In this document: positions 18,698-27,930 of the stretch, piece after piece
Position numbering within the stretch: position 1 is the stretch's first letter
Layout: every line of letters begins with the position of its first letter
From: Bacteroidota bacterium
GTDB taxonomy: Bacteria > Bacteroidota > Rhodothermia > Balneolales > Balneolaceae
NCBI GenBank assembly: GCA_009909035.1
Contig: JAAAOB010000165.1
Coordinates: 1 to 45,055 of the forward strand
Direction: 5' to 3'
DNA length: 45,055 bases
The notes under the pieces: generated by a model
Seen by the model: the letters and a program-made list of their open reading frames with translations, nothing else
Databases searched by the model: none
What the model was told of the DNA's origin: nothing
Position numbers and translations under genes: made by a program

Positions 18698-19660
18698 ATG
18701 CAAGCTGACGAACACCGCCGGTCGCACCTGGAGAACTGTATTCATCACACATCGGCACATGGCCTCCCGGAACCCTACCGGGGAAAAGTTCGGGACGTGT
18801 ACACTCTGAACCCGTCAACACTCGGCATTGTGGTGACGGACCGCATCAGTGCGTTTGATCATATTATGAAGCAAGCCATCCCGTTCAAGGGACAGATTCT
18901 GAACCTGCTGTCGAAATACCAGTTTGAGGCCGTCAGCGACATTCTGCCAACGCACATGATCGACGTGCCGCACAATAATATTACCATTGCAAAACGGTGC
19001 GAACCTCTCCCTGTAGAGGTTGTGATTCGGGGATATCTGACGGGCCACGCGTGGCGCGAGTATAAGGACGGTAAACGGACGCTATGCGGTGCATCAATGC
19101 CGGCCGGTATGGTCGAAAATCAGCCGTTCCCCGAACCGATCCTCACCCCCGCAACCAAAGCTGAAGAGGGACACGATAAAGATATATCGCCCAGAGAAAT
19201 TCTCCGTTCCGGTCTCGTAGAAAAAAAGATCTGGGATGAGATTTGGGAGAAAGCATTCGAACTATTTGAACGGGGGACTCAAATTGCGGCGGACCAGGGA
19301 CTGATTCTTGTAGATACCAAGTATGAATTTGGGTTGTGGAACGGCGAGCTTACGCTGATTGATGAAGTTCACACCACCGATTCATCCCGCTATTTCTACA
19401 GCGAAGGGTATGACAAACGTCTTCAAAACCATGAGCCTCAAAAACAGCTATCAAAGGAATTTCTTCGGGAATGGCTGATGGAAAAGGGATTTCAGGGGCA
19501 TGAGGGTCAGACGCTCCCGGACCTGCCCGATACCTTCCGCTGGAGCGTCTACAAGCGCTACAAAGAGCTATACGAAGTACTGACGGGTGAACCATTTATC
19601 CCTGCCGACACATCGGCGTTTAATCAAGAACTTGGGGCCATTTTAAAGCAATACGTATAA
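18698..19660 (+). CDS. purC: Phosphoribosylaminoimidazole-succinocarboxamide synthase (SAICAR synthase)
   Basis: The 320-residue enzyme is of the longer, yeast Ade1-like form rather than the roughly 240-residue form of E. coli. The N-terminal GKVRDVY motif and TDRISAFDHIM are visible. The substrate site VEVVIRGYLTGHAW and the later LVDTKYEFG and LIDEVHTTDSSRYF stretches follow. It joins CAIR and aspartate using ATP in de novo purine synthesis. The gene starts five bases after the LacI-family gene. No other pur gene is nearby. Confidence 0.96.
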   Translation: MQADEHRRSHLENCIHHTSAHGLPEPYRGKVRDVYTLNPSTLGIVVTDRISAFDHIMKQAIPFKGQILNLLSKYQFEAVSDILPTHMIDVPHNNITIAKRCEPLPVEVVIRGYLTGHAWREYKDGKRTLCGASMPAGMVENQPFPEPILTPATKAEEGHDKDISPREILRSGLVEKKIWDEIWEKAFELFERGTQIAADQGLILVDTKYEFGLWNGELTLIDEVHTTDSSRYFYSEGYDKRLQNHEPQKQLSKEFLREWLMEKGFQGHEGQTLPDLPDTFRWSVYKRYKELYEVLTGEPFIPADTSAFNQELGAILKQYV

Positions 19661-19794
19661 TAAGCGGCAATGGAATGGCACACTGCTGAATCCGCTACGA
19701 TTCGTCAGTTTCTGGATATCAATTTGACACTATCGGAACCCGCTGTTCTGTTAACTCTCATGATAATAGCTGGAGTCAATGAATCCAGCCCCAT

Positions 19795-20514
19795 TTACAT
19801 CGGCTCTACCCGTCCGTGCTGCGGTTGAATGGTAATCTCTTCAACAAGCGATCTTTCGGAAAGCTCCGTCATCTGAACAATCAGCGAGGCCACATCCGAC
19901 GGGTTAATCAATTTTTTCGGACTCATCGTTGATTCATCCCACGACGGCGAGTGCGTCTGTCCCAGGTTGATTGCGGTGACGCCAATATCCGTATCTTTTA
20001 GCTCTGCCCTCAGTGAACGTGTGTAGCCCAGAAGTGCATGTTTCGCCGCTGAGTATGCACCGCTCTCAGCAAGTCCCTGGAGGGCTCCTACCGAACAGAT
20101 ATTGATGATCAGTGCACGATCAAATTTACGCAAGTCGCCGAGAAAGCGATTCACCGTATTTACTGCTGTGAATAGATTTACGTCGATCTGGTTTTGGAAC
20201 TCCGCCCGTGAGGTTTCCGATACTGTTTTATAAAGATAGCTGCCGGCATTGTTAACCAGGATTCCCGGTGCTGGAACATCACCGGGTATTGACAGGCTGT
20301 TTAGCTGTTCCGAATCCGTAGCATCACAGGAGAGTATTAACACCTGGTCCGCCCCTGCTTTGTTACAGAGTCTCTTCGTTTCCTGTAATTTCTTCTTGTT
20401 GCGAGCCAGCAGGATAATGGGCCGGTTGGATACAGCGGCAAATGTAATGGCAATACTTCGCCCGATTCCCTGGCTGGCGCCGGTTATCAGGACAGATGAA
20501 TTTTTGTAAATCAT
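19795..20514 (-). CDS. Short-chain dehydrogenase/reductase (SDR) in the queD-queE operon
   Basis: The 239-residue classical SDR has the nucleotide-binding TGASQGIG at 11-18, NNAG at 88-91, and the catalytic Ser141, Tyr154 and Lys158 (YSAAK). An Arg (R38) after the second strand suggests NADPH preference. It begins where queE ends, with one shared base (TAATG). Its substrate is not evident. Co-transcription with a 6-pyruvoyl-tetrahydropterin synthase homologue raises the idea of a sepiapterin-reductase-like pteridine reductase, but a general ketoacyl or sugar reductase is equally possible. Confidence 0.88.
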   Translation of the reverse strand: MIYKNSSVLITGASQGIGRSIAITFAAVSNRPIILLARNKKKLQETKRLCNKAGADQVLILSCDATDSEQLNSLSIPGDVPAPGILVNNAGSYLYKTVSETSRAEFQNQIDVNLFTAVNTVNRFLGDLRKFDRALIINICSVGALQGLAESGAYSAAKHALLGYTRSLRAELKDTDIGVTAINLGQTHSPSWDESTMSPKKLINPSDVASLIVQMTELSERSLVEEITIQPQHGRVEPM

Positions 20515-21164
20515 TAGGGTACATCAATAAATTTATGAGTTTGCAGACTAATTCCCCACTCAGGGTTCTGTTTTACGTAGTCTACAATCAATTTTATTGA
20601 CGATGGCGTTTCCCATTCCGGCTGAAGCAGCAGCCGTGTGGATGGCGGGCACTTTTCGGCATTCAGTTCCGCCCATTCGATATCTTTATTTTTTAGCACC
20701 ACAACCTTCAGTTCATCCACGTAGGGAAAATTTTCATCCAGCGGTTTCTTAAATCTTTTTGGGGAAAGTGTGACCCAGTCCAGCTGACCGGAGAGCGGTG
20801 ACGACCCGCTGGTTTCGATATGGACATCCAGGCCGGCCTGTTTAAGCCTGATGGAGAGTGGCTCGAGATTATGCAGCAGCGGTTCGCCCCCCGTTATGAC
20901 GGCAAAATGGGCCCCGCTCTCTGCTGCCCGCTTCACAATTTCCCCGGTTTCAATGCGGGGGTGTTTCTCCTCGTCCCAGCTATCTTTTACATCACACCAC
21001 CAGCAGTTCACATCACACCCGGCGGTTCGGATGAAGTATGCAGGACGCCCGGTATGGGCTCCCTCTCCCTGGATGGTGTAAAAATCTTCCATGATGGGAT
21101 ATTTTACAGCATCGAGCCCTTTAATCTCTATCTGGTTCTCTGCCGTTATCTCTTTTTTAAACAT
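20514..21164 (-). CDS. queE: 7-carboxy-7-deazaguanine synthase (radical SAM)
   Basis: I choose the ATG at 21164 (216 residues). The frame runs open to 21272, but that extension lies inside queD and has no homology. The QueE hallmarks are clear: FYTIQGEGAHTGRPAYFIRTAGC and the cluster motif C50-x3-C54-x2-C57 (CDVNCWWC) that holds the 4Fe-4S centre, then the Bacteroidota-type DVKDSWD. GGEPLL follows. The enzyme converts 6-carboxytetrahydropterin, the product of QueD, into CDG on the way to preQ0 and queuosine. The start overlaps queD's end by eight bases. Confidence 0.95.
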   Translation of the reverse strand: MFKKEITAENQIEIKGLDAVKYPIMEDFYTIQGEGAHTGRPAYFIRTAGCDVNCWWCDVKDSWDEEKHPRIETGEIVKRAAESGAHFAVITGGEPLLHNLEPLSIRLKQAGLDVHIETSGSSPLSGQLDWVTLSPKRFKKPLDENFPYVDELKVVVLKNKDIEWAELNAEKCPPSTRLLLQPEWETPSSIKLIVDYVKQNPEWGISLQTHKFIDVP

Positions 21165-21546
21165 CGTTGTCCGTGTATTCAACCCAGCTGGTCTCCGTTT
21201 CCCACACCGTGACGTGCAGTTCAATGCCCTCAGGTATTCGTTTTTTAGTTTCGGTATGAATATATTCAGCAATTCTTTCAGCCGTCGTGGCTACCGGTAT
21301 CACCTCATTTAAAACAGAATGATCCAGCCCGCCTTTTTTTGCATCTCCGGCTGCCCACTTTAACTCCTTGAAATCACAAACCATATCAGGCGAGTCGAGG
21401 TATTTTGACGGGTTTAGTTTATGCGATTTCGCTTTAATGTGAACCTTGTACGTATGACCGTGCATACGCCCGCATTTTCCATCGTAGCCGTCAATAAAGT
21501 GGGCGGCATCAAACTTAAATTCTGTATGTAAGCTCCAGGTTGGCAT
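21157..21546 (-). CDS. queD: 6-carboxytetrahydropterin synthase
   Basis: The 129-residue member of the 6-pyruvoyl-tetrahydropterin synthase fold has zinc-binding His16 (DAAHF) and His29/His31 (HGH), with catalytic Cys25 in GKCGRMHGHTY. Near the C-terminus the pterin-anchoring Glu lies in VTVWETETSW. It turns dihydroneopterin triphosphate into 6-carboxytetrahydropterin, the substrate of QueE, encoded next. The queD-queE order and overlap strongly support the queuosine assignment over a biopterin role. Confidence 0.94.
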   Translation of the reverse strand: MPTWSLHTEFKFDAAHFIDGYDGKCGRMHGHTYKVHIKAKSHKLNPSKYLDSPDMVCDFKELKWAAGDAKKGGLDHSVLNEVIPVATTAERIAEYIHTETKKRIPEGIELHVTVWETETSWVEYTDNDV

Positions 21547-21761
21547 AAATAAACCGACTGAAAATTTAAAATCAATACTAATCGCTGTAAGCTTGGCAAA
21601 ATAACGATTTTATTTGTCCCATTCATTCGCTGATTTTATTCAGTGCATACGATTTTTTACAGCTCTTTATTGCGTGCTCTCCTTGCGAAAAGTATATTGA
21701 TTCACTTCGAAGCTCCAGTGTTTACATTCGTACTACCTGTTCAACCTAATAACTACACAAC

Positions 21762-23276
21762 ATGTACTACCTGCAACGATCTCTGCTCTGTTCCTCCCTC
21801 CTGCTTCTCTTTTTTGCAGCGAGCCTCTGTCATACGGGGACCACACACGCTCAAAGCCGTGTACTTGAAGCCGACAGCACGATTACAACTGAACATACTG
21901 TAACCATCCGCGGTGAAACTGTGCCCTATAAGGCCACTGTTGGCACACAACCCGTATGGGATGAGGAGGGGAACGCCGCGGCGGCACTTTTTTATACGTT
22001 TTACGAACGGACAGATGTCGATAACCAATCGGAGCGTCCGTTGGTTTTTTCATTTAACGGTGGTCCGGGATCGGCTTCCGTTTGGATGCATATCGGGTAT
22101 ACGGGCCCGCGGTTTTTAAATATCGATGATGAAGGGTATCCCGTCCAGCCCTACGGTGTGTCAGAAAACAACCACTCCATTCTGGATGTAGCCGATATTG
22201 TGTACATAGACCCGGTAAATACCGGCTTCTCAAGAATACTTGACGAGGAAGCAGAACGAAGTGATTTTTTCGGCGTTAATGCCGACATCCAGTATCTCGC
22301 GGCCTGGATGGATAATTTTGTATCCCGAAACGGTCGCTGGGCTTCGCCAAAGTTTTTAATCGGCGAGAGTTACGGTACCACGCGAGTGGCCGGTTTGGCC
22401 CGTCAGCTGCAAAACTCCGAGTGGATGTTTGTGAATGGCGTGATCCTGGTCTCACCGACCGGCATGGGGCTTGAACCCCCGGCGATGACACCTCGCTCAC
22501 AAATCCTGAAGCTTCCCTACTATGCCGCTACCGCATGGTATCATGAGGGACTCACTGCAGACCTGCAATCGATGGAGCTGCTGGATCTCCTGCCGGAAGT
22601 TGAAGAATTCACAATCGATACCTATCTGCCGGCAATAGCCCGCGGCGGTACGCTCGACGAGGAAACGCGTGACCAGATTGCCGAACAGGTTTCGAAATAC
22701 TCCGGAATCAATAAACACCATATCCTGGACCACAATTTGACGATACCGACCTCATTCTACTGGAAAGAGCTCAGACGAGAGCATGGGGAAACGGTCGGCC
22801 GGCTTGATTCACGTTACCGCGGGATAGACCGTATGGATGCCGGCAACAGCTACGATCACGATCCCGCCCTCACAAGCTGGAACCACGCCTTTACACCCGC
22901 AATCAACCACTACCTGCGTGAAGAACTCGGCTACAAAACCGACTTGAAATATAACATCTTTGGCCCCGTTCACCCGTGGGACCGCAGCGGAAACAGCACA
23001 GGCGAAGATATCAGACGGGCGATGGGAGAAAATCCGTACCTCAACGTGATGGTTCAGTCGGGATATTTTGACGGGGCCACGGATTACTTTTCAGCTAAAT
23101 ACGTGATGTGGAACATGGACCGGAGCGGAAAAGTTCAGGACAGGTTGCGGTTTGAAGGGTATCAAAGCGGACACATGATGTATTTGCGGCAGGAAGACCT
23201 GGAAACAAGTAATCGGCATATTCGGGAATTTATTCGCGAGTCGATTCCGGCTGAAGGCAGCCCTGCAAAATATTGA
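21762..23276 (+). CDS. Secreted S10-family serine carboxypeptidase-like peptidase
   Basis: The 504-residue protein has a cleavable signal peptide (cut near THAQS). The S10 oxyanion region is FSFNGGPGSASVW, and the nucleophile is Ser203 in IGESYGTTR. The acid is probably Asp437 (GYFDGATD), and His471 lies in YQSGHMMY. S10 enzymes remove C-terminal residues from peptides, working best at acidic pH in known eukaryotic members. Bacterial ones of this type are periplasmic or exported. The gene is alone on its strand, divergent from queD, and followed by a hairpin terminator. Confidence 0.93.
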   Translation: MYYLQRSLLCSSLLLLFFAASLCHTGTTHAQSRVLEADSTITTEHTVTIRGETVPYKATVGTQPVWDEEGNAAAALFYTFYERTDVDNQSERPLVFSFNGGPGSASVWMHIGYTGPRFLNIDDEGYPVQPYGVSENNHSILDVADIVYIDPVNTGFSRILDEEAERSDFFGVNADIQYLAAWMDNFVSRNGRWASPKFLIGESYGTTRVAGLARQLQNSEWMFVNGVILVSPTGMGLEPPAMTPRSQILKLPYYAATAWYHEGLTADLQSMELLDLLPEVEEFTIDTYLPAIARGGTLDEETRDQIAEQVSKYSGINKHHILDHNLTIPTSFYWKELRREHGETVGRLDSRYRGIDRMDAGNSYDHDPALTSWNHAFTPAINHYLREELGYKTDLKYNIFGPVHPWDRSGNSTGEDIRRAMGENPYLNVMVQSGYFDGATDYFSAKYVMWNMDRSGKVQDRLRFEGYQSGHMMYLRQEDLETSNRHIREFIRESIPAEGSPAKY

Positions 23277-23293
23277 CATCAATCTAATCTCAT

Positions 23294-23328
23294 CTCAATG
23301 CGTCCGCTTTATCTCGGATGCCCTTGAG
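23294..23328 (+). terminator. Likely intrinsic terminator of the S10 peptidase gene
   Basis: The stem is CTCAA (23294-23298) plus GCGTCCG (23300-23306) pairing with CGGATGC (23315-23321) plus TTGAG (23324-23328). It has one G-T pair and a small internal loop. The tail is pyrimidine-rich (TTCTTTCTCTCT) rather than a clean T-run. It begins 18 bases after the peptidase stop codon. Confidence 0.5.
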
Positions 23329-23455
23329 TTCTTTCTCTCTGAAGAATCTTGCATCATCGAGAATTCGACATCCGCTTCCGCAGATACGGTCGTTTTCCAG
23401 TGAAAAGGGTTTATCCAATAGAGGTGATTGTTAGAACCCTGAAACGACAGCTCCC

Positions 23456-24958
23456 TTACTTATTCATTGAGATAAGAAATTCTTCGTTCGAGCGTGTTCC
23501 CTTCATTTTATCCAGCAGAAACTCCATCGCCTCAAACGCATTATGCTGATTCAGGTAACGCCGAAGCAGCACCACTTTTTCTCTCTCTTCGTCGGGTACA
23601 ATTAACTCTTCGCGGCGAGTTCCGCTCTTAAATACATCAATAGCGGGGAACAATCGTCGTTCGGCGAGGCGCCTGTCAAGCACAAGCTCCATATTACCGG
23701 TTCCCTTAAACTCCTCAAATATCACATCATCCATACGAGACCCCGTATCAACCAGGGCTGTTGCAATTATTGTCAGGCTGCCGCCATTTTCAATATTGCG
23801 GGCGGAGCTAAACAACTGTCGTGGCGCCTTGAGTGCTTCTGAATCGATACCGCCCGACATGGTCCGGCCTGAATTACTTCCGGCTACATTGTAGGCCCGG
23901 CCCAGGCGCGTGATGGAGTCCATAAGCAGCAACACATCGTGATTGCTTTCAACGAGGCGTTTAGCTTTTTCAAAAACAATTTCGGATAGACCAATGTGGT
24001 TTTCCGGTTTTTCATCGAAGGTAGATGCCACGACCTCAGCATCTTTAACACTACGCTGCATTTCGGTCACCTCTTCCGGCCGTTCGTCCACAAGCAGAAT
24101 AATGACCTTCGTCTCGGGATTATTCTCATTAACGGCATTTGCGATGTTTCGCATAATCGTTGTTTTACCGGTTTTCGGCTGGGCTACAATCAATCCCCGC
24201 TGCCCTTTTCCAATGGGTGCAAACAGATCGATAATCCGTGTGGTATATTCTGTAAAATTATTCTCCAGCTTGTAGCGCATATCGGGATAAACAGGCATCA
24301 GGTCGTCAAAATCGCCCCGATTATCCATATCGGTCGGTATCCGTCCATTCACTCCTTCCACTCTCAGAAGAGCGAAATAACGTTCTCCAACCTTCGGAGG
24401 GCGGATAATTCCAATGACGCAATCCCCCTGACGCAACCTGAAGCGTTTTATTTGCGAGGGAGACACATAAATATCATCCGGGCTGGCCTTGTAATTATAG
24501 TTCACAGATCTCAGAAACCCGTACCCGTCGGGCAGAATTTCAAGTGTACCCTCGTTGAGCAGAAACTTACCGAGACGCGGTATAATCTCTTCCAGGCGTT
24601 CGTCAAGGGTTGGGGCGTCTGACTCCGGCAGCACGTTGCTTACGTGCTTTTTATTTTTTTTGTACTGCCCGCGTTTTTTTCCACGATGCTCCTGCTTCTG
24701 TTTCTTTTTCCGGTCAGAGCGTTTATCCTCATACGTCTGAATATTCGATTCTTGTCCATACTGGATATTTTGCGCACCGGCCGATGAGCCACCGGAATCA
24801 CCTTTTTGATCCGTAATGCGCTCAATAAGGCTCTGCTTACGCAAAGCGGATACACCTTTTAAGCCCATTGATTTGGCAATCTGTTTTAACTCCTTAACGG
24901 ATTTTTTTTGTAGTGAATCCAAATCAGTGTTTGAGGTATCGGTTTGATTCTCCGACAT
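23456..24958 (-). CDS. rho: Transcription termination factor Rho
   Basis: The 500-residue protein is longer than the 419-residue E. coli Rho. It has an N-terminal Rho_N/SAP-like helical domain (about 14-50, [18 protein letters not shown]) and then a low-complexity, strongly basic linker (about 55-110). The cold-shock-like RNA-binding domain follows (about 128-200, [14 protein letters not shown]), and then the hexameric ATPase with P-loop AQPKTGKT (259-266). The Walker B region ([16 protein letters not shown]) and the Q-loop/R-loop ([19 protein letters not shown]) are intact. It ends transcripts by translocating along RNA. It lies downstream of folC with 115 bases between them, so it may have its own promoter. 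Confidence 0.97.
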   Translation of the reverse strand: MSENQTDTSNTDLDSLQKKSVKELKQIAKSMGLKGVSALRKQSLIERITDQKGDSGGSSAGAQNIQYGQESNIQTYEDKRSDRKKKQKQEHRGKKRGQYKKNKKHVSNVLPESDAPTLDERLEEIIPRLGKFLLNEGTLEILPDGYGFLRSVNYNYKASPDDIYVSPSQIKRFRLRQGDCVIGIIRPPKVGERYFALLRVEGVNGRIPTDMDNRGDFDDLMPVYPDMRYKLENNFTEYTTRIIDLFAPIGKGQRGLIVAQPKTGKTTIMRNIANAVNENNPETKVIILLVDERPEEVTEMQRSVKDAEVVASTFDEKPENHIGLSEIVFEKAKRLVESNHDVLLLMDSITRLGRAYNVAGSNSGRTMSGGIDSEALKAPRQLFSSARNIENGGSLTIIATALVDTGSRMDDVIFEEFKGTGNMELVLDRRLAERRLFPAIDVFKSGTRREELIVPDEEREKVVLLRRYLNQHNAFEAMEFLLDKMKGTRSNEEFLISMNK

Positions 24959-25073
24959 AAGTAAATGTTATTTCTTGAATAAATTTCATGTAGAATGACG
25001 TGCTGCCGCTCTTATTGGAGTACGCCTGAGAAAAGATCAGTTCTTTGAATCGTAAAGAATAGGGTTGATTCTG

Positions 25074-26330
25074 CTAATTGATCGCGGTGTTTTCTATCCA
25101 TCGCTTCACAGTTTCGTAAAAGTAAAAACTTCCGCCAAAAATAACTAATTCTGATTTATGCTTATCAACCCATTTGTCCGTGAGATTTTTATCGGCATCT
25201 ATCGGCAGTTCAATAGCATCGGGAATCACCTTCAGTACTTGTTCAGTTGTAGCCGCTCGTTCCGACTCCGCATAATAAACAAAGATATGGCCCAAATCCG
25301 ACAATTGGTTCGCAATATCTGCAGTCAATTTATCCTTCATCATCGAAAGTACGAACGTCCAGTCAGAAAGCGGTGCCTCTGTTTTCAATTGATCCATCAA
25401 AAGGTGAATCGAGTCGATGTTGTGAGCACCGTCAAAGTACCATGGAAAGTCGGGGTGTAGCTGACGAAATGCGGTACCTGAAGGATATCGGTTTCTCCAA
25501 AAAGCAATACCATCTTTGATCTGACTGTATGATACGGGATATTGCTCACTTAAACAACGTACAACGGTTGTTACAATTGGTGCGTTTAATTTTTCAGCCA
25601 GTGTCGGTTTCCCGGACGTTTCAAACAGCTTAGTATTTAAACGATCGCTCCCGGCATGTAAATGTTCGGATCCATTTTCATTGCACACACGCTCTACAAC
25701 CTGCATGGCTTGTTCCGGAAGCCGTCCCGTTATTACTGGACGGCCTTTTTTGATAATTCCAGCTTTCTCAGCCGCAATATCCTCCAGTGTATCTCCAAGT
25801 ATCTCTGTGTGATCCAGGCCTATGCTGGTAATCACACTGGCAAGCGGATGTACAATGTTGGTTGCATCCAACCGGCCGCCCAGCCCTGTTTCAAAAATTG
25901 CGATATCGGTATCCTGATCTTTAAAAAACCAAAAAGCTATGGCTGCTGAGAGTTCAAAATATGACAGCTCCGTACTGTCAATGAACAGAGCATAACGCCT
26001 GAAAAACTCCAACATTTTTTTTTCGGGGATCATCACACCATTTACCATAATCCTTTCACGATACTCTACCAGGTGAGGTGATGTAAAAAGCCCGGTTTTG
26101 TAACCGGCTGACTGGTAAACCGAGGCAAGCATACGGCAGGTTGTGCCTTTACCGTTCGTGCCCGCTACATGTATGGCCGGTAGGTCCAGGTGCGGATCCC
26201 CCATCTGTGAACTGAAACGCCGGATTGCGGAAAGTGAAAAATTAGCTGCTGCCCGTCCCTTTACTCCAAACATTGGAATCGTATTCAGCTTTTCATACAC
26301 ATCATCGATCGTTGGATAGAACGGTTTCAC
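25074..26330 (-). CDS. folC: Folylpolyglutamate synthase / dihydrofolate synthase
   Basis: The 418-residue Mur-ligase-like enzyme has the ATP loop GTNGKGT (57-63), FTSPHLVEYRERI, FETGLGGRLDATN and GLDHTEILGDTLEDIAAEKAGIIK, all diagnostic of FolC. It adds glutamate to dihydropteroate and extends polyglutamate tails on folates. The start is GTG, and its GTGA overlaps the TGA of the PabC-like gene, so translation is coupled. The upstream neighbour makes p-aminobenzoate, which joins the pair into a folate module. Confidence 0.95.
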   Translation of the reverse strand: MKPFYPTIDDVYEKLNTIPMFGVKGRAAANFSLSAIRRFSSQMGDPHLDLPAIHVAGTNGKGTTCRMLASVYQSAGYKTGLFTSPHLVEYRERIMVNGVMIPEKKMLEFFRRYALFIDSTELSYFELSAAIAFWFFKDQDTDIAIFETGLGGRLDATNIVHPLASVITSIGLDHTEILGDTLEDIAAEKAGIIKKGRPVITGRLPEQAMQVVERVCNENGSEHLHAGSDRLNTKLFETSGKPTLAEKLNAPIVTTVVRCLSEQYPVSYSQIKDGIAFWRNRYPSGTAFRQLHPDFPWYFDGAHNIDSIHLLMDQLKTEAPLSDWTFVLSMMKDKLTADIANQLSDLGHIFVYYAESERAATTEQVLKVIPDAIELPIDADKNLTDKWVDKHKSELVIFGGSFYFYETVKRWIENTAIN

Positions 26331-27175
26331 GAAAGATTCCGGGTTTTATATTCCTTAAAACAATCCGTTATCTGCTTAGTCAAATTGGTTCCTGTATCGA
26401 ATGAGTGTTGATCTAAACTGGAAACCTCACAAATCTCCAGCAAGCTGTTTGTCAGCCATACCTGACGGCTTTCCATGATATCTTTTCTGCGAAATTTTCC
26501 CTGCTCAACGGTGAAATTCATCTGTTTGCACACATCAATGAAAACATCTCGAGTCACACCGGGCAGAATATCGCACGAATCCGACGGAGTGAATATGGTT
26601 CCTTCATGCTCCCAAAATAGGTTGGCGATTGACGTTTCCGCAACGATTCCATCAACAGTCAACATCAATGCATCATCGAACCCTGATCGTTTTGCATCTA
26701 TCGCGGCCTGCCTGTAGTGAAGCATATTGCTCAGTTTATATCGAGCCGGTTTGCAGGAAACAGGGACAACTGTAATGGTGGATGTTTTTAGCGATCGAGG
26801 ATCAAACCGTTCTGGAACAGCGGCAACAGTTATGATGGTCGAAAGTTCGATGCCTGAGGGAAGATCATAGGTGGATTGAGACTGAAGTGATACCTGGATT
26901 CGGACTTTGGCCTGCTTATGGGAGAGTGAATTTGCCTCCAGCAACGTCGTGATCTCACTCTTTAAAACAGCGGCATTAAGCTGGTGTGCCTTGCTGCCGG
27001 TCAGATATTGAATGCCCCCGTTCAGGCGGCTGATGTGGTCTTGAAAGTGCAGGAACCGACCTCCATAGCTTTTCAGAGTTTCAAAACAGCCGGCACCGTA
27101 AAATAGCCCGTCCGATACTGCAGAAACTGTGGCGCTGCTTCGTGGCTGGATGGCTCCGTTTATTGAAACATACAT
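26327..27175 (-). CDS. pabC: Aminotransferase class IV, likely aminodeoxychorismate lyase
   Basis: The 282-residue PLP enzyme of fold type IV has the N-terminal INGAIQP and DGLFYGAGCFETLK, the PLP lysine at about K147 (ARYKLSNMLHYRQA), and VAETSIANLFW with the cofactor-contacting Glu. Class IV includes branched-chain aminotransferase, D-amino acid aminotransferase and aminodeoxychorismate lyase. The overlap with folC favours the last, which releases p-aminobenzoate and pyruvate for folate. The sequence alone does not exclude the other activities. It begins three bases after the thioredoxin-like gene. Confidence 0.85.
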   Translation of the reverse strand: MYVSINGAIQPRSSATVSAVSDGLFYGAGCFETLKSYGGRFLHFQDHISRLNGGIQYLTGSKAHQLNAAVLKSEITTLLEANSLSHKQAKVRIQVSLQSQSTYDLPSGIELSTIITVAAVPERFDPRSLKTSTITVVPVSCKPARYKLSNMLHYRQAAIDAKRSGFDDALMLTVDGIVAETSIANLFWEHEGTIFTPSDSCDILPGVTRDVFIDVCKQMNFTVEQGKFRRKDIMESRQVWLTNSLLEICEVSSLDQHSFDTGTNLTKQITDCFKEYKTRNLS

Positions 27176-27178
27176 GGA

Positions 27179-27712
27179 TTAATCTCTGGTTACCAGTTCG
27201 TTGATCTTCATTTCAAGCTCCTCCCGATCACTGCCTACAAGCTGATCCACCACACGCCCCTCCCGATCCAGGTAAAGCTGCGAAGGAACGCCGGGCACCA
27301 TCAACTCCTGGTAAAGTGGCGTACCGTTCACGTATAAGAAATTATGACTGTGATTCTCAATGTACTCTTTCACAAGATTGTCTCCATCACGGGTGGCGGC
27401 GGCTACAACCACAAGCTCCGGGTACTCATTTTTTAACCGGTTCAGCAATTGGTTCAGCTCCATAGACATATCAGACCAGGTGGCCCAAAAGTGAACCACT
27501 ACCGGCCGGCCGCTAAACTGGTCCATTGAAACCGTATCCTGCTCCGTGTAGCGATACATTTTCCATTCACTCGGTTTGGAATCCGCAACATGGTTTATAA
27601 ATCGCTCCTGCTGTTTTGATGCATAATAAAATGTACTCAATACAATAGCAGCCACAGTAATTGCAGCACAAATTCCCAGGAATCGATTGAAATATTTCGG
27701 GTCTAAACGCAT
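27179..27712 (-). CDS. TlpA/thioredoxin-fold membrane protein without redox cysteines
   Basis: The 177-residue protein has one N-terminal membrane helix (about 11-30), so the domain faces the periplasm. The fold is recognisable from PVVVHFWATW, the VVVAAATRDGDN strand and VPGVPSQLYLDREGRVV, where P143 is the expected cis-proline. At the active site the usual C-x-x-C is S80-D-M-S83 (WATWSDMS), so it cannot do dithiol exchange. The codons are TCT at both places, one base from cysteine TGT. It heads the folate/rho gene group. It may act as a binding or chaperone-like relative; the function is unknown. Confidence 0.85.
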   Translation of the reverse strand: MRLDPKYFNRFLGICAAITVAAIVLSTFYYASKQQERFINHVADSKPSEWKMYRYTEQDTVSMDQFSGRPVVVHFWATWSDMSMELNQLLNRLKNEYPELVVVAAATRDGDNLVKEYIENHSHNFLYVNGTPLYQELMVPGVPSQLYLDREGRVVDQLVGSDREELEMKINELVTRD

Positions 27713-27930
27713 CGAATCAAGAAAGGTAATGGAATGATCTGCCCCTTTTTGTCTGTCAGGGTATACAAAAGCATCAATAGTTTAAAATACAGATGGAATA
27801 TACCAATTACATCCGCATCAAAAATAATAAATTCATACTGGAGAAATAATTACGGCCGGGGAACAGATGATTTAGTTACACCACGCTGATCAATATTTTG
27901 TAAGTTTAAAGAAAGAATAAATTTATCATT

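Noticed and set aside
19769-19789. Six-pair hairpin GCTGGA/TCCAGC between convergent purC and the SDR gene
   Set aside because: It has no T-run on either strand; too weak to call a terminator, though its position would suit one.
23996-24622. A 208-codon plus-strand frame inside rho
   Set aside because: It is fully antisense to Rho, whose motifs are unmistakable, and it has no recognisable domain.
27870-27900. Possible Bacteroidota-type promoter (TTTA, 19 bases, TATTTTG) upstream of pncB
   Set aside because: Both elements miss the TTTG / TAnnTTTG consensus by a base, and the region is AT-rich.
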